Source: CAYMBP01 sp964388745
Lineage (GTDB): Bacteria; Babelota; Babeliae; Babelales; RVW-14
Length of the DNA: 42,740 bases
Assembly (NCBI GenBank): GCA_964388745.1
Contig: CAYMBP010000014.1
Location: forward strand, 1-42,740
Reading direction: 5' to 3'
Below, piece after piece: positions 8,385 through 16,417 of the stretch. Each line of letters opens with the position of its first letter. Position 1 is the stretch's first letter. The notes beneath the pieces are model-generated. The model worked only from the letters and a program-made list of their open reading frames with translations, was not told the DNA's origin and made no database searches. The translations under genes were made by a program, and so were the position numbers.

Positions 8385-8990
8385 ATGAAAAAATATAATT
8401 CTATGTTATATACACTATCTATTCTTTTTTTTATACCACAAATAATCTCTTTGAAGAGCATGAAAAATCAAGATAACCTTAAAGTAATTATTGAGTTGCT
8501 CGATGAGTGCCTTGATACACCATGTACACCTGAAATCGTCTATAAAGAAGAATCTATTGTACATCGCTTACAATTACTCAACCCAGTCATTCCTAAAGAA
8601 CGTGTACCTTTTGATAAAATTGAAGCAATACCCCAAATTAAAGAATTATATATCAAAAAACAGATAAAGCTCTTTCTTTATATACTTTCAGGCAATCATG
8701 AAACATTACTAGCAGAAGACAATTTTATTTTATTAAATTCTCTTACTTTTCCTCAATTGATACTTCTTGCAACACTGAGCCCCCATAACCTTAAAAATAA
8801 AAAACAACATAGCAATCCCAATCTCTTATCTAAAGATCGATCTCCAGGGGTTAAAGGCCGATTATATGATATTTCATGGGAAGAAGACTTTGCTTCAATT
8901 AATAAAGAACTTAAAGAAATATGCATAAATAGCCGCTCTCATATTAATAAGCGCTACATTAGAACATTCTCATCTGAAGGCAATGCTTAA
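8385..8990 (+). CDS. Secreted protein of unknown function
   Basis: A 201-residue protein with a signal peptide-like start (MKKYNSMLYTLSILFFIPQIISLKS). The remainder looks mostly helical, with a leucine-rich stretch LFLYILSGNHETLL and LTFPQLILLATLSP. The latter weakly resembles the SIEQLMLFAKI segment near the end of the upstream propeller protein, so the two may share a small helical element. An AGAAAGGA ribosome site precedes the ATG. It is the last of three plus-strand exported genes and is followed by repeat copy B. Confidence 0.68.
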   Translation: MKKYNSMLYTLSILFFIPQIISLKSMKNQDNLKVIIELLDECLDTPCTPEIVYKEESIVHRLQLLNPVIPKERVPFDKIEAIPQIKELYIKKQIKLFLYILSGNHETLLAEDNFILLNSLTFPQLILLATLSPHNLKNKKQHSNPNLLSKDRSPGVKGRLYDISWEEDFASINKELKEICINSRSHINKRYIRTFSSEGNA

Positions 8991-9016
8991 ATCAAGAAGC
9001 ACATGAAAAAAGTTTA

Positions 9017-9133
9017 GCTAAGCGACACTTAACTTGATATAATTTTTTTTATCAAGATCGTTATCCAGGAGTTCATAAAGTAAATGATAGATTCTATCGC
9101 TCATTGTCACACTGAAGCAAAGCGATAGAGTCC
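9017..9133. repeat. Dispersed repeat family, copy B, with a 12-bp hairpin
   Basis: Matches copy C in three blocks: GCTAAGCGACACTTAACTTG (9017-9036, two small indels), AAGTAAATGATAGA (9078-9091, identical) and AAGCGATAGAGTCC (9120-9133, identical). It can fold: 9090-9101 pairs with 9121-9132 (12 bp with one G-U), and CTTGATA at 9033-9039 pairs with TATCAAG at 9050-9056. It fills the gap between two convergent genes and could also end transcription, though no clean U-tract is present. Confidence 0.65.
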
Positions 9134-9142
9134 CCATATCTC

Positions 9143-11038
9143 TTACTCACCATACAGTTTTTTCTGTACCTCTTCCCACTGTCGATTAAGCTGATCAAGC
9201 TCTTTTTGCAGCTCTTGCAGAGAGACTTTTTGCTCAGAACCTTCATAACAATCCTGAATCTTTTTTTCAGTCTTTTCTATTTTTCGCTCAATACTATTAC
9301 TCTTTTTCCGAAGCTCATATGACTCTTTACCACTCAAAGCTTTTGATACCTGCTTTTTACCTGATTTTGCAGTGGTCTCTTTTTTCGTTTCATCAATCAC
9401 AGGACCAGCAGAATGCATACCATCTTTAATGCCTAATTGCTCCTTATGATTAAGATAATCACTGTAGTTCCCTGCGTAAGAGTAGGTACCATTTGGTGTT
9501 AGTTCAATAGTCATAGTTGCCAACTCATCGAGAAAAATTCTATCGTGTGAAACAAAAAATATAGTGCCTGAAAACTGCTGTAAAGCCTTAAGTAAAATAT
9601 CTTTTGCATCAAGATCCAAATGGTTTGTTGGTTCGTCAAGAAGTAAGACATTTGAGTCAGTAAGCAAAGTTTTAACCATTGCCACTCTATTTTTTTCTCC
9701 ACCACTAAGCACACCAACCTTCTTTTCAACATCATCTTTTTTAAATAAAAATGCCCCAAGAAAAGCTCGTACTTTTTGACGAGCTTCACTAGTTGTGCAA
9801 GAATTTTCAACTTCATTAAGAATCGTTGCCTGCTTATTTAATACCTTATCTTGATCTTGCTCAAAAAGAGTCCACGTAACATTATGACCAAAATTGATTT
9901 CTCCACTTTGTGGCTGAAGCCGTTGAGCAATAAGACTAAAAAGTGTTGTTTTACCTACCCCATTTGCAGCAACAAGCGCCACTTTCTCACCTCGTGGAAT
10001 TTCAAACTTTACTTGCTTGAAAAGTGGTTCACTTTTGGGATAACTATACGAAACATCTTTCGCCGTCAATACAATCTTTCCCGGCTGCTGAATATGGCCA
10101 AAATTAAGACGAATAGATGGAGGAGCAGGAGGGAGTTCAATTAATTCCATTTTATCAAGAGTTCGCTGCATACTTTGAGCACGACTTGAAAAATTTGCCT
10201 TTGCTTTAAATTTATCAATCCACTCTTTTTTTCGCTTCATATCACGCAGCTGCTCGTCACGTGCTCTTATAAGAAGCTCAAGTGCATGCTCTTTTTCTTC
10301 TAGGTATTTTGAGTAATTTCCCTTATATAACGTTCCTTTACCAAGCTCAATTTCAAATGTTTCATCACAAACATGATCAAGAAAATAGCGATCATGAGAC
10401 ACAAGCAAATAACCCCGATTAGAGTTCCGCAAAAAATGTGCAAACCAATCTTTTGCTACAATATCAAGATGGTTAGTTGGCTCATCAAAAAGATAAAAAT
10501 CTGCATCTTGTAACAAAAGCTTAGCAAGAACAAGCCGCATCTTCCACCCAACACTCAACTCATTAACTGGCTGATTAATGCGCTCTTCAGAAAAACCAAG
10601 TCCCGTTAACACTTTACGTGTTGATACAAGAGCCTCTGAAGGATTATAATTTGCTAGCTTATCTTGTAAATGAGCATAACGCTCAAGAAGATCTATATCT
10701 GTTTGATACACTTCATCTTCTAGCTTATGCTCAATATCTGCTAGCTCATCTTGTAAAATTGCCATCTCTGCAAAAGCTGTGTAAGCTTCATCGATCACAC
10801 TTTTCTCTGATGCAAGAACAACTTCTTGCGGAAGATAAGCAAGCTTTCGCCCTCGCTCAATGCTTACTTGCCCACTATCATAGCCTTGTTGACCAGCAAT
10901 TACTTTAAGCATAGTTGATTTGCCGGCACCATTACGCCCAACACACCCAATTTTTGCAGAACGATCAAACGTTGCTGATACACCATCAAATAATGCACGA
11001 GTACCAAAAAATAATTTAATGTCATCAATAATAATCAT
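9143..11038 (-). CDS. ABC-F family ATPase (ribosome-associated type, Uup/YdiF-like)
   Basis: A 631-residue soluble protein with two ABC nucleotide-binding domains and no membrane segment, as in ABC-F translation factors. First domain: P-loop GRNGAGKST (34-42), signature LSVGWKMRL and FDEPTNHLD. Second domain: AANGVGKTT (about 357-365), LSGGEKNRV and LDEPTNHLD. Between them is the charged interdomain linker (about 235-310, KRKKEWIDKFKAKA). The C terminus (about 540-630) is a lysine/glutamate-rich coiled coil. The first signature reads LSVGW where most have LSGGW. Family members act at the ribosomal E site; some give antibiotic resistance. It lies 26 bases after nurA with an AAGGA site. Confidence 0.92.
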   Translation of the reverse strand: MIIIDDIKLFFGTRALFDGVSATFDRSAKIGCVGRNGAGKSTMLKVIAGQQGYDSGQVSIERGRKLAYLPQEVVLASEKSVIDEAYTAFAEMAILQDELADIEHKLEDEVYQTDIDLLERYAHLQDKLANYNPSEALVSTRKVLTGLGFSEERINQPVNELSVGWKMRLVLAKLLLQDADFYLFDEPTNHLDIVAKDWFAHFLRNSNRGYLLVSHDRYFLDHVCDETFEIELGKGTLYKGNYSKYLEEKEHALELLIRARDEQLRDMKRKKEWIDKFKAKANFSSRAQSMQRTLDKMELIELPPAPPSIRLNFGHIQQPGKIVLTAKDVSYSYPKSEPLFKQVKFEIPRGEKVALVAANGVGKTTLFSLIAQRLQPQSGEINFGHNVTWTLFEQDQDKVLNKQATILNEVENSCTTSEARQKVRAFLGAFLFKKDDVEKKVGVLSGGEKNRVAMVKTLLTDSNVLLLDEPTNHLDLDAKDILLKALQQFSGTIFFVSHDRIFLDELATMTIELTPNGTYSYAGNYSDYLNHKEQLGIKDGMHSAGPVIDETKKETTAKSGKKQVSKALSGKESYELRKKSNSIERKIEKTEKKIQDCYEGSEQKVSLQELQKELDQLNRQWEEVQKKLYGE

Positions 11039-11064
11039 GTTGATATTCCTTACGCGAATATAAG

Positions 11065-12222
11065 CTAAATGCTCATGCCTCGCTTTTTAATACTTTTTTG
11101 AGAAAAGGTAATTGGCTGTTGTTGCGCAATACCCATTTTAAAAACCATATGATAAAAAAAATCTCGATCAGGTGACTTAATCACCGCTTGCTCATGTGCC
11201 TCTGCAAGCGCCACAGGATACCCCATTCCCTTAGTAGATTGATCAACGCATAACGATGCAATCATTTCTACCATTCCCTCTTCATCAACAAGCCAAGCTG
11301 GAATCTCTATGCGCGCAATTTCTTGTCCCATATTCATGTAAAAAAAACAGGGCTTAAGCCATGAAGGGTACCAAGAACTAATTCGTGAAGCACTTATAAA
11401 AACAGCAGTTCGCTCATACGGCTGCAAGACTTCTTGTAATAAATGAGCATCTGTTAAATTATCATTATTAACAAAAATTTCTTCAAGCTCATCAAAAAGT
11501 TCACTGTTTACAGTGCGAACTCCGTCATCTAAAGAGCTTACTCCCTCTTTAATAAGATGCACGAGCTCTTTACTCTTTGTCAAACTAATGTAGCCAGCAA
11601 CCGGTATTCTTTTTTGCTTACACTGCTGCAGAATAGCAAGGTGATGATTAATAAAACGCTCTTTTACTTCCGGCGCTTTATACTCAAGGTGCCACAAAAA
11701 TAATGTCCCATCAAATAAAACAAACCGTGGTCGCTCTTGATCAAAAAAATCAGAAGCTTTTTCATACGCCACGCTATACTCAAGCGCTTCTCGATGTGCA
11801 TCAACAACATCAGGAGCAAGTGGCATGCCGTCTTCTCTTTCAAGACTTGTATGAATGCTCGGTAGGGAAAAAAATTGCACATTGCTTGTTGACCCATAAG
11901 AAAAATAACACCCTCCAATATTAATCAGGTAACAAGACAGAGCTGCAATATGCCTATCTGGATAAACTTGTGATCCATCAACAGCAAGAACTTGATAATG
12001 CTTAAGCTGATCACTAACGGGAAATGTCTGCGTAAAGCGACTATGAAGCGGCTTAGAAAGCTGAACCTCTAGCGCCCTACGCTTCAAATGCTCATGAAAA
12101 GGCATACACTCATCAAGCTTCGCCCACAAAACATATGACAATGCAGCAGTAGCTGCATTATGACTAAAAAGCTGGCTAGATGAGCGATGAAGTTCCTGAA
12201 TAAAAAGTTCTTTATTGAGCAT
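11065..12222 (-). CDS. nurA: NurA-domain nuclease, partner of HerA
   Basis: A 385-residue protein with NurA-type motifs: AVDGSQVYPD with D82 early in the domain, FVLFDGTLFLWHLE with D171, and RIPVAGYISLTKSKEL. In archaea NurA is a 5'-3' exonuclease that works with the HerA hexamer in DNA end resection; in bacteria the pair is scattered and less studied. The matching HerA is encoded at 16414-18012. The gene starts 9 bases after the secA stop and is followed by the ABC-F gene, so it seems to be co-transcribed with them. The long C-terminal half (about 230-385) is less clear but includes an MGYPVALAEAHEQAV segment seen in NurA proteins. Confidence 0.82.
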   Translation of the reverse strand: MLNKELFIQELHRSSSQLFSHNAATAALSYVLWAKLDECMPFHEHLKRRALEVQLSKPLHSRFTQTFPVSDQLKHYQVLAVDGSQVYPDRHIAALSCYLINIGGCYFSYGSTSNVQFFSLPSIHTSLEREDGMPLAPDVVDAHREALEYSVAYEKASDFFDQERPRFVLFDGTLFLWHLEYKAPEVKERFINHHLAILQQCKQKRIPVAGYISLTKSKELVHLIKEGVSSLDDGVRTVNSELFDELEEIFVNNDNLTDAHLLQEVLQPYERTAVFISASRISSWYPSWLKPCFFYMNMGQEIARIEIPAWLVDEEGMVEMIASLCVDQSTKGMGYPVALAEAHEQAVIKSPDRDFFYHMVFKMGIAQQQPITFSQKSIKKRGMSI

Positions 12223-12231
12223 GCAATGTCA

Positions 12232-14763
12232 TTATCCTCGACCACAACATTGTTTGTATTTTTTTCCAGACTCACATGGGCAAGGATCATTTCGCCCAAC
12301 TTTTGTACTTGCTCGCTTAACAGGTGACTGCTTTGCCGGTTCTTGCTCGCCACCTATTTTGAGCGCTGCAAGTTCCTCTTCTCGTTCTTTTTCAAGAGAA
12401 TGAACTGCTGCCTTTGAAAAATCTTCAGCACGGATTTTAAAGACATGATGAACAATATCCCACTTAATCTGGTGCATCATTCGCTCAAATTCAAAAAATG
12501 ATTCTTTTTTATATTCGGTCAGCGGATTCTTTTGACTATAACCTCGCAATCCAATACCTTCTTTAAGATGATCAATATTTTGCAAATGTATTTTCCATGC
12601 TGTATCAACTGTTTCAAGTAAGATCCATTTTTCAGCCTGACGAATAACTTCTTCAGGAATCTCTGAACGACGACGATCATACTCAGTATTCAGCTGCTTA
12701 GAAATAGCTACTTCAAGCTCAGCTGTAATTGCACTTTCAACCACAAAGAAGTCTTTTTCAAGGCCTGCAACGTTAGCCGCCGATGTCAAAATAGTATCAA
12801 TAGTTTCTTTTGAACATTCTCTACCAGAGGCATGTACAGTAAAAAGGCGCTTTACTAAATCATTAATCATCTCTTCAATAAGAAGCCTGCTTTGCTCCTT
12901 ACCTTCAAGAATTTCTCGCCTATACGTATAGACAACAGAGCGCTGCTGATTAAGGACATCATCATACTCAATTAAATGCTTTCGAATATCAAAGTTATGT
13001 TTTTCAACTTTTTCTTGGGCATTTTCAATGCTACGAGAAACCATTTTGTGTTCAATGCTTTCACCCTCTTTCATGCCAATACGCATCATAGTCTTCTTTA
13101 GGCGATCCCCTGAAAAAATTCTAATAAGATCATCTTCAAGTGAAATATAAAATTTTGATGATGCAGGGTCACCCTGTCGGCCAGCACGACCACGTAGCTG
13201 ATTATCAATTCGACGACTTTCATGCCGCTCTGTTGCAATTACACGAAGACCACCAAGCTCTCGCACACCCTCACCAAGTTTAATATCAGTTCCTCGACCA
13301 GCCATGTTTGTTGCAATAGTAATTTTTCCTTGCTCTCCAGCCTCAGCAACAATTTCAGCCTCTCGCTCATGTTGTTTTGCATTTAATACATTATGAGGAA
13401 TCCCAGCAGCACGCAATACAGAGCTTAAAATTTCTGATGACTCAATTGAAATGGTACCAACCAGAACTGGCTGTTTGCGCTCATAACAATCTTTGATATC
13501 TTCAATCATCCCTTTATACTTATCCTGCTTGGTTAAATAGATAATATCTGGTTGATCTTCACGAATCATTGGCTTGTTCGTTGGAACAACAACAACAGGA
13601 AGCTTATAAATTTTATAAAATTCACCCGCCTCTGTTTCAGCTGTACCTGTCATACCAGCAAGCTTGGAATACATTCTAAAATAATTTTGCAAAGTAATAG
13701 ATGCAAGTGTTTGATTTTCACGCTCAACCTTTACACCCTCTTTTGCTTCAAGCGCTTGATGAAGACCATCACTGTAACGACGACCCGGCAATACACGACC
13801 AGTAAATTCATCAACAATGAATACCTCACCATCTCGAACAATATAGTCAACATCATTTTTAAAAAGAGTGTGCGCTCGCAAGGCTTGCGTAATATGGTGC
13901 AACAATAAAATATTTTCTGAAGCATAAAGATTATCAACTTTCGTATAACTTTCAATTTGATCATTACCGGCTTCAGTTAACGTTACACTTTTTGCTTTTT
14001 CATCAATCTCATAATCTTCTTTTTTCAGAGTAAGAACAGCTTGATTAGCAAGCTGATACAAGTTGCTTCCACGCTCACTAGCTCCAGAAATAATAAGTGG
14101 TGTTCGTGCCTCATCAATTAAAATTGAATCAACTTCATCGACAATTGCAAAATTCATTTCTCGCTGCACATAATCCTCGAGATTAAATTTCATATTATCT
14201 CGAAGATAATCAAAACCAAATTCATTATTGGTACCATAAGTAATATCTGCACCATAAGCAGCTTTACGCTCTTCATCTGATAATGAATTTTGAATAATCC
14301 CTATTTCAAGACCAAGAAAATTATACATTGGCTGCATCCACTCAGCATCACGACGAGCAAGATAATCATTCACTGTTACTAAGTGTGCCCCTTTTCCTGA
14401 AAGTGCATTCAGATAAAGTGGCAAAGTTGCCATAAATGTTTTGCCTTCACCTGTTTTCATTTCTGCGATTTTTCCCTGATGCAAAACCATACCACCAATC
14501 AGTTGTACATCAAAATGCCTCATCCCCAGCGTGCGCTTTCCTGCTTCGCGAGCAACAGCAAAAGCTTCTGGTAAAATCAAGTCAAGTGATTCTCCCTGAG
14601 AATAACGCTCCTTGAATTCAGCAGTCTTACTCTTAAGATCATCATCAGAAAGAGCTTGTATTGATGGCTCAAGATCATTGATCGCCTGGACAAGCGGTCG
14701 CAATTTACGCAGTTCTCGTTCATTTTGAGTACCAAAAACTTTAGCAAGCAAGTGTGCAATCAT
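12232..14763 (-). CDS. secA: Protein translocase ATPase SecA
   Basis: Motor of the general secretory pathway; pushes unfolded preproteins through SecYEG. The 843-residue length is normal. Seen: MKTGEGKTFMATLPLYLNAL (Walker A), VTVNDYLARRDAEWM, DEVDSILIDEARTPLIISG (Walker B), the preprotein cross-linking region, the NMAGRGTDIKL and RGRAGRQGDP helicase motifs, and the helical scaffold. The C terminus carries the zinc motif RNDPCPCESGKKYKQCC, which binds SecB or the ribosome. First gene of the secA-nurA-ABC-F run, with an extended -10 element about 75 bases upstream. Confidence 0.98.
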   Translation of the reverse strand: MIAHLLAKVFGTQNERELRKLRPLVQAINDLEPSIQALSDDDLKSKTAEFKERYSQGESLDLILPEAFAVAREAGKRTLGMRHFDVQLIGGMVLHQGKIAEMKTGEGKTFMATLPLYLNALSGKGAHLVTVNDYLARRDAEWMQPMYNFLGLEIGIIQNSLSDEERKAAYGADITYGTNNEFGFDYLRDNMKFNLEDYVQREMNFAIVDEVDSILIDEARTPLIISGASERGSNLYQLANQAVLTLKKEDYEIDEKAKSVTLTEAGNDQIESYTKVDNLYASENILLLHHITQALRAHTLFKNDVDYIVRDGEVFIVDEFTGRVLPGRRYSDGLHQALEAKEGVKVERENQTLASITLQNYFRMYSKLAGMTGTAETEAGEFYKIYKLPVVVVPTNKPMIREDQPDIIYLTKQDKYKGMIEDIKDCYERKQPVLVGTISIESSEILSSVLRAAGIPHNVLNAKQHEREAEIVAEAGEQGKITIATNMAGRGTDIKLGEGVRELGGLRVIATERHESRRIDNQLRGRAGRQGDPASSKFYISLEDDLIRIFSGDRLKKTMMRIGMKEGESIEHKMVSRSIENAQEKVEKHNFDIRKHLIEYDDVLNQQRSVVYTYRREILEGKEQSRLLIEEMINDLVKRLFTVHASGRECSKETIDTILTSAANVAGLEKDFFVVESAITAELEVAISKQLNTEYDRRRSEIPEEVIRQAEKWILLETVDTAWKIHLQNIDHLKEGIGLRGYSQKNPLTEYKKESFFEFERMMHQIKWDIVHHVFKIRAEDFSKAAVHSLEKEREEELAALKIGGEQEPAKQSPVKRASTKVGRNDPCPCESGKKYKQCCGRG

Positions 14764-14836
14764 GATTCACATCCCAGAAATTATCAGTCAGAAATAAAAT
14801 TGGCTTAAATACAGCGCTACAACTACGGCTTTTACC

Positions 14837-14845
14837 ATTATATCA
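14837..14845 (-). promoter_or_regulatory. Extended -10 promoter element for secA
   Basis: On the minus strand the sequence reads TGATATAAT, a perfect TATAAT with the TGn extension, 74 bases before the secA start. No good -35 box lies at the usual distance, which an extended -10 can tolerate. Confidence 0.45.
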
Positions 14846-14887
14846 GATAATAGCGGCTATTAAAACAAGGCCATTAATAACCCGATA

Positions 14888-14915
14888 TTGCAATTCACAC
14901 TCTTTCGTATACAAT
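14888..14915 (+). promoter_or_regulatory. Sigma-70-type promoter for the secreted gene at 14980
   Basis: TTGCAA at 14888-14893 and TACAAT at 14910-14915 are separated by 16 bases. This leaves a leader of about 55-60 bases before the ATG. It is divergent from the secA promoter. Confidence 0.5.
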
Positions 14916-14979
14916 ACTTAACAATTAATTATTTTTCCAAGCTACAAGGTTTTAAATCACATAAAAAAGGAGATTGCTC

Positions 14980-15519
14980 ATGTACAAAAAAATCTTTGCA
15001 TTTGTATGCTTACTTACTTTCTCTCAGAACCCTTCACTATCTGCAATGACATTTGATAACTCGGCAGGACTTGCTATTGAAAAAATAGAATACCAAGCAA
15101 GAGAACAATTAGAAAAAGAAGCTGACACTCTCTCTATAAACTTAAAAACCCTGCCTCTTTTTGATCACATTACCTATACCCTTGAAGCTGATGAAAAACA
15201 TCTTGATAGGCTCGATTTTTTTTACATTATTGACGGCGAACCTGTCAAAGTTGAAAATGGTGTATTTGGCCTTACAGAGGGAGATCTTGAAGACATCAAA
15301 AATAATAATTTTGTTGTCCAAAAAACAAACCATCATGACAAACACTGGCATAAATATGATATAAAAAACACCCCTCACTTCGGATGGCACCCTGGAGAGC
15401 ATGAAGAAGCTTATACTTATGGAGATGTTGATGTTCAATGTATTCTTCTTGGCATAACTAATGAAAGATATACATTCCAGTTGCGCATCAATATTCTCAA
15501 ACACCTTAAAAAAAATTAG
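14980..15519 (+). CDS. Secreted protein with one copy of a local paralogous module, histidine-rich
   Basis: A 179-residue protein with signal peptide MYKKIFAFVCLLTFSQNPSLSA. After a short helix (about 30-45), residues about 48-178 form one copy of a module that occurs twice in the next gene. Shared landmarks are LPLFDHITY, HLDRLDFF, LEDIKNNNFVV and VQCILLGITN, then a C-terminal helix with LKHL. A loop inserted before the last strand is rich in histidine and aromatic residues (HHDKHWHKYD, HFGWHPGEHEE), which could bind metal. No database family recognised. A TTG at 14974 is in frame, but an AAAAAGGAGA site at 14964-14973 fits the ATG at 14980. Confidence 0.72.
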   Translation: MYKKIFAFVCLLTFSQNPSLSAMTFDNSAGLAIEKIEYQAREQLEKEADTLSINLKTLPLFDHITYTLEADEKHLDRLDFFYIIDGEPVKVENGVFGLTEGDLEDIKNNNFVVQKTNHHDKHWHKYDIKNTPHFGWHPGEHEEAYTYGDVDVQCILLGITNERYTFQLRINILKHLKKN

Positions 15520-15640
15520 ACGAGAGGCACACTCAAGAATTTATTAATGAACTCATAGAATTCGCCTCAAAGTAAAAATAGTAACTGTGATTTTTTGAAG
15601 CACAATTCACTTAATCTAATCACAATAATTTGGATAAAAA

Positions 15641-16417
15641 ATGAATATATACACATTTTTGTTATTTATTGGGCTTTTAACACTTCCACCTTTTTGCCAC
15701 TCTTGGCCAGGAATCGATCTTAAAAAAATAACGATAAATAATATTACAGAAGACTTACCTTGCCATTTTGCATACAAAGATAATGAAAAAGAAAACCACC
15801 TAGACAATGTGCTTTTCTTTAATAATAACATCAATGATGGCTTAACTCTTATTGAAAATAAAAACTTAGTTTTTTGCAAAAATATCGAAGACATTGTCGA
15901 AAACAACTATGTCTTTATTGCTGATTACCATCCTCAAACAGTTATCTCTTCTAGCACAATTTCGATTATTATTTTTGGAACAAAAGATCCTTATTCTGCT
16001 AAACGTATTAAAGATTCTATCCCTACACTATTTCTCGAAAAAAATTCAAAAAATAGTAATTTACGGACCTTGACCATTAACAACAAAACAATGCCTCTTG
16101 CTGATCATGTCCTCTATCAGGCAAGAAAAAATAAAAATCATTTATCACAATTTCTTTTTGTTCGCTATAGAGATTTCATGATGCACAACGCTCTTCCTGG
16201 AAAAAACATAGAGATTCGAATGCGTAAAGCAATAGAAGAAGCAAACATCCGAGATATTGCCACAGATAACTATATTTTTTTATCTGCAGAAGAAGAAGAC
16301 TTACCCATTAACTTCATCATTCTGGGAATAAAAAACACACCTGATATACAACAATTGATCTCCGATTACCATCTAATGAAACACATTCAAGCTGCAGAAA
16401 AAGAATATATTGATTAG
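15641..16417 (+). CDS. Secreted protein with two copies of the same paralogous module
   Basis: A 258-residue protein with signal peptide MNIYTFLLFIGLLTLPPFCHS. Two tandem copies of about 110 residues follow. Copy 1 (about 30-138) has ITINNITEDLPCHFAY, HLDNVLFF, IEDIVENNYVFIADY and ISIIIFGTKD. Copy 2 (about 145-253) has LTINNKTMPLADHVLY, HLSQFLFV, IRDIATDNYIFLSAE and INFIILGIKN. The same landmarks occur once in the upstream secreted protein, so all three copies share an origin. The function is unknown. The stop overlaps the convergent herA stop by four bases (16414-16417). No strong ribosome site is visible before this ATG. Confidence 0.72.
   Translation: MNIYTFLLFIGLLTLPPFCHSWPGIDLKKITINNITEDLPCHFAYKDNEKENHLDNVLFFNNNINDGLTLIENKNLVFCKNIEDIVENNYVFIADYHPQTVISSSTISIIIFGTKDPYSAKRIKDSIPTLFLEKNSKNSNLRTLTINNKTMPLADHVLYQARKNKNHLSQFLFVRYRDFMMHNALPGKNIEIRMRKAIEEANIRDIATDNYIFLSAEEEDLPINFIILGIKNTPDIQQLISDYHLMKHIQAAEKEYID

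Noticed and set aside
13552..13908. Plus-strand open frame of 118 codons inside secA
   Set aside because: Shadow of the conserved secA frame, with composition unlike the real proteins around it.
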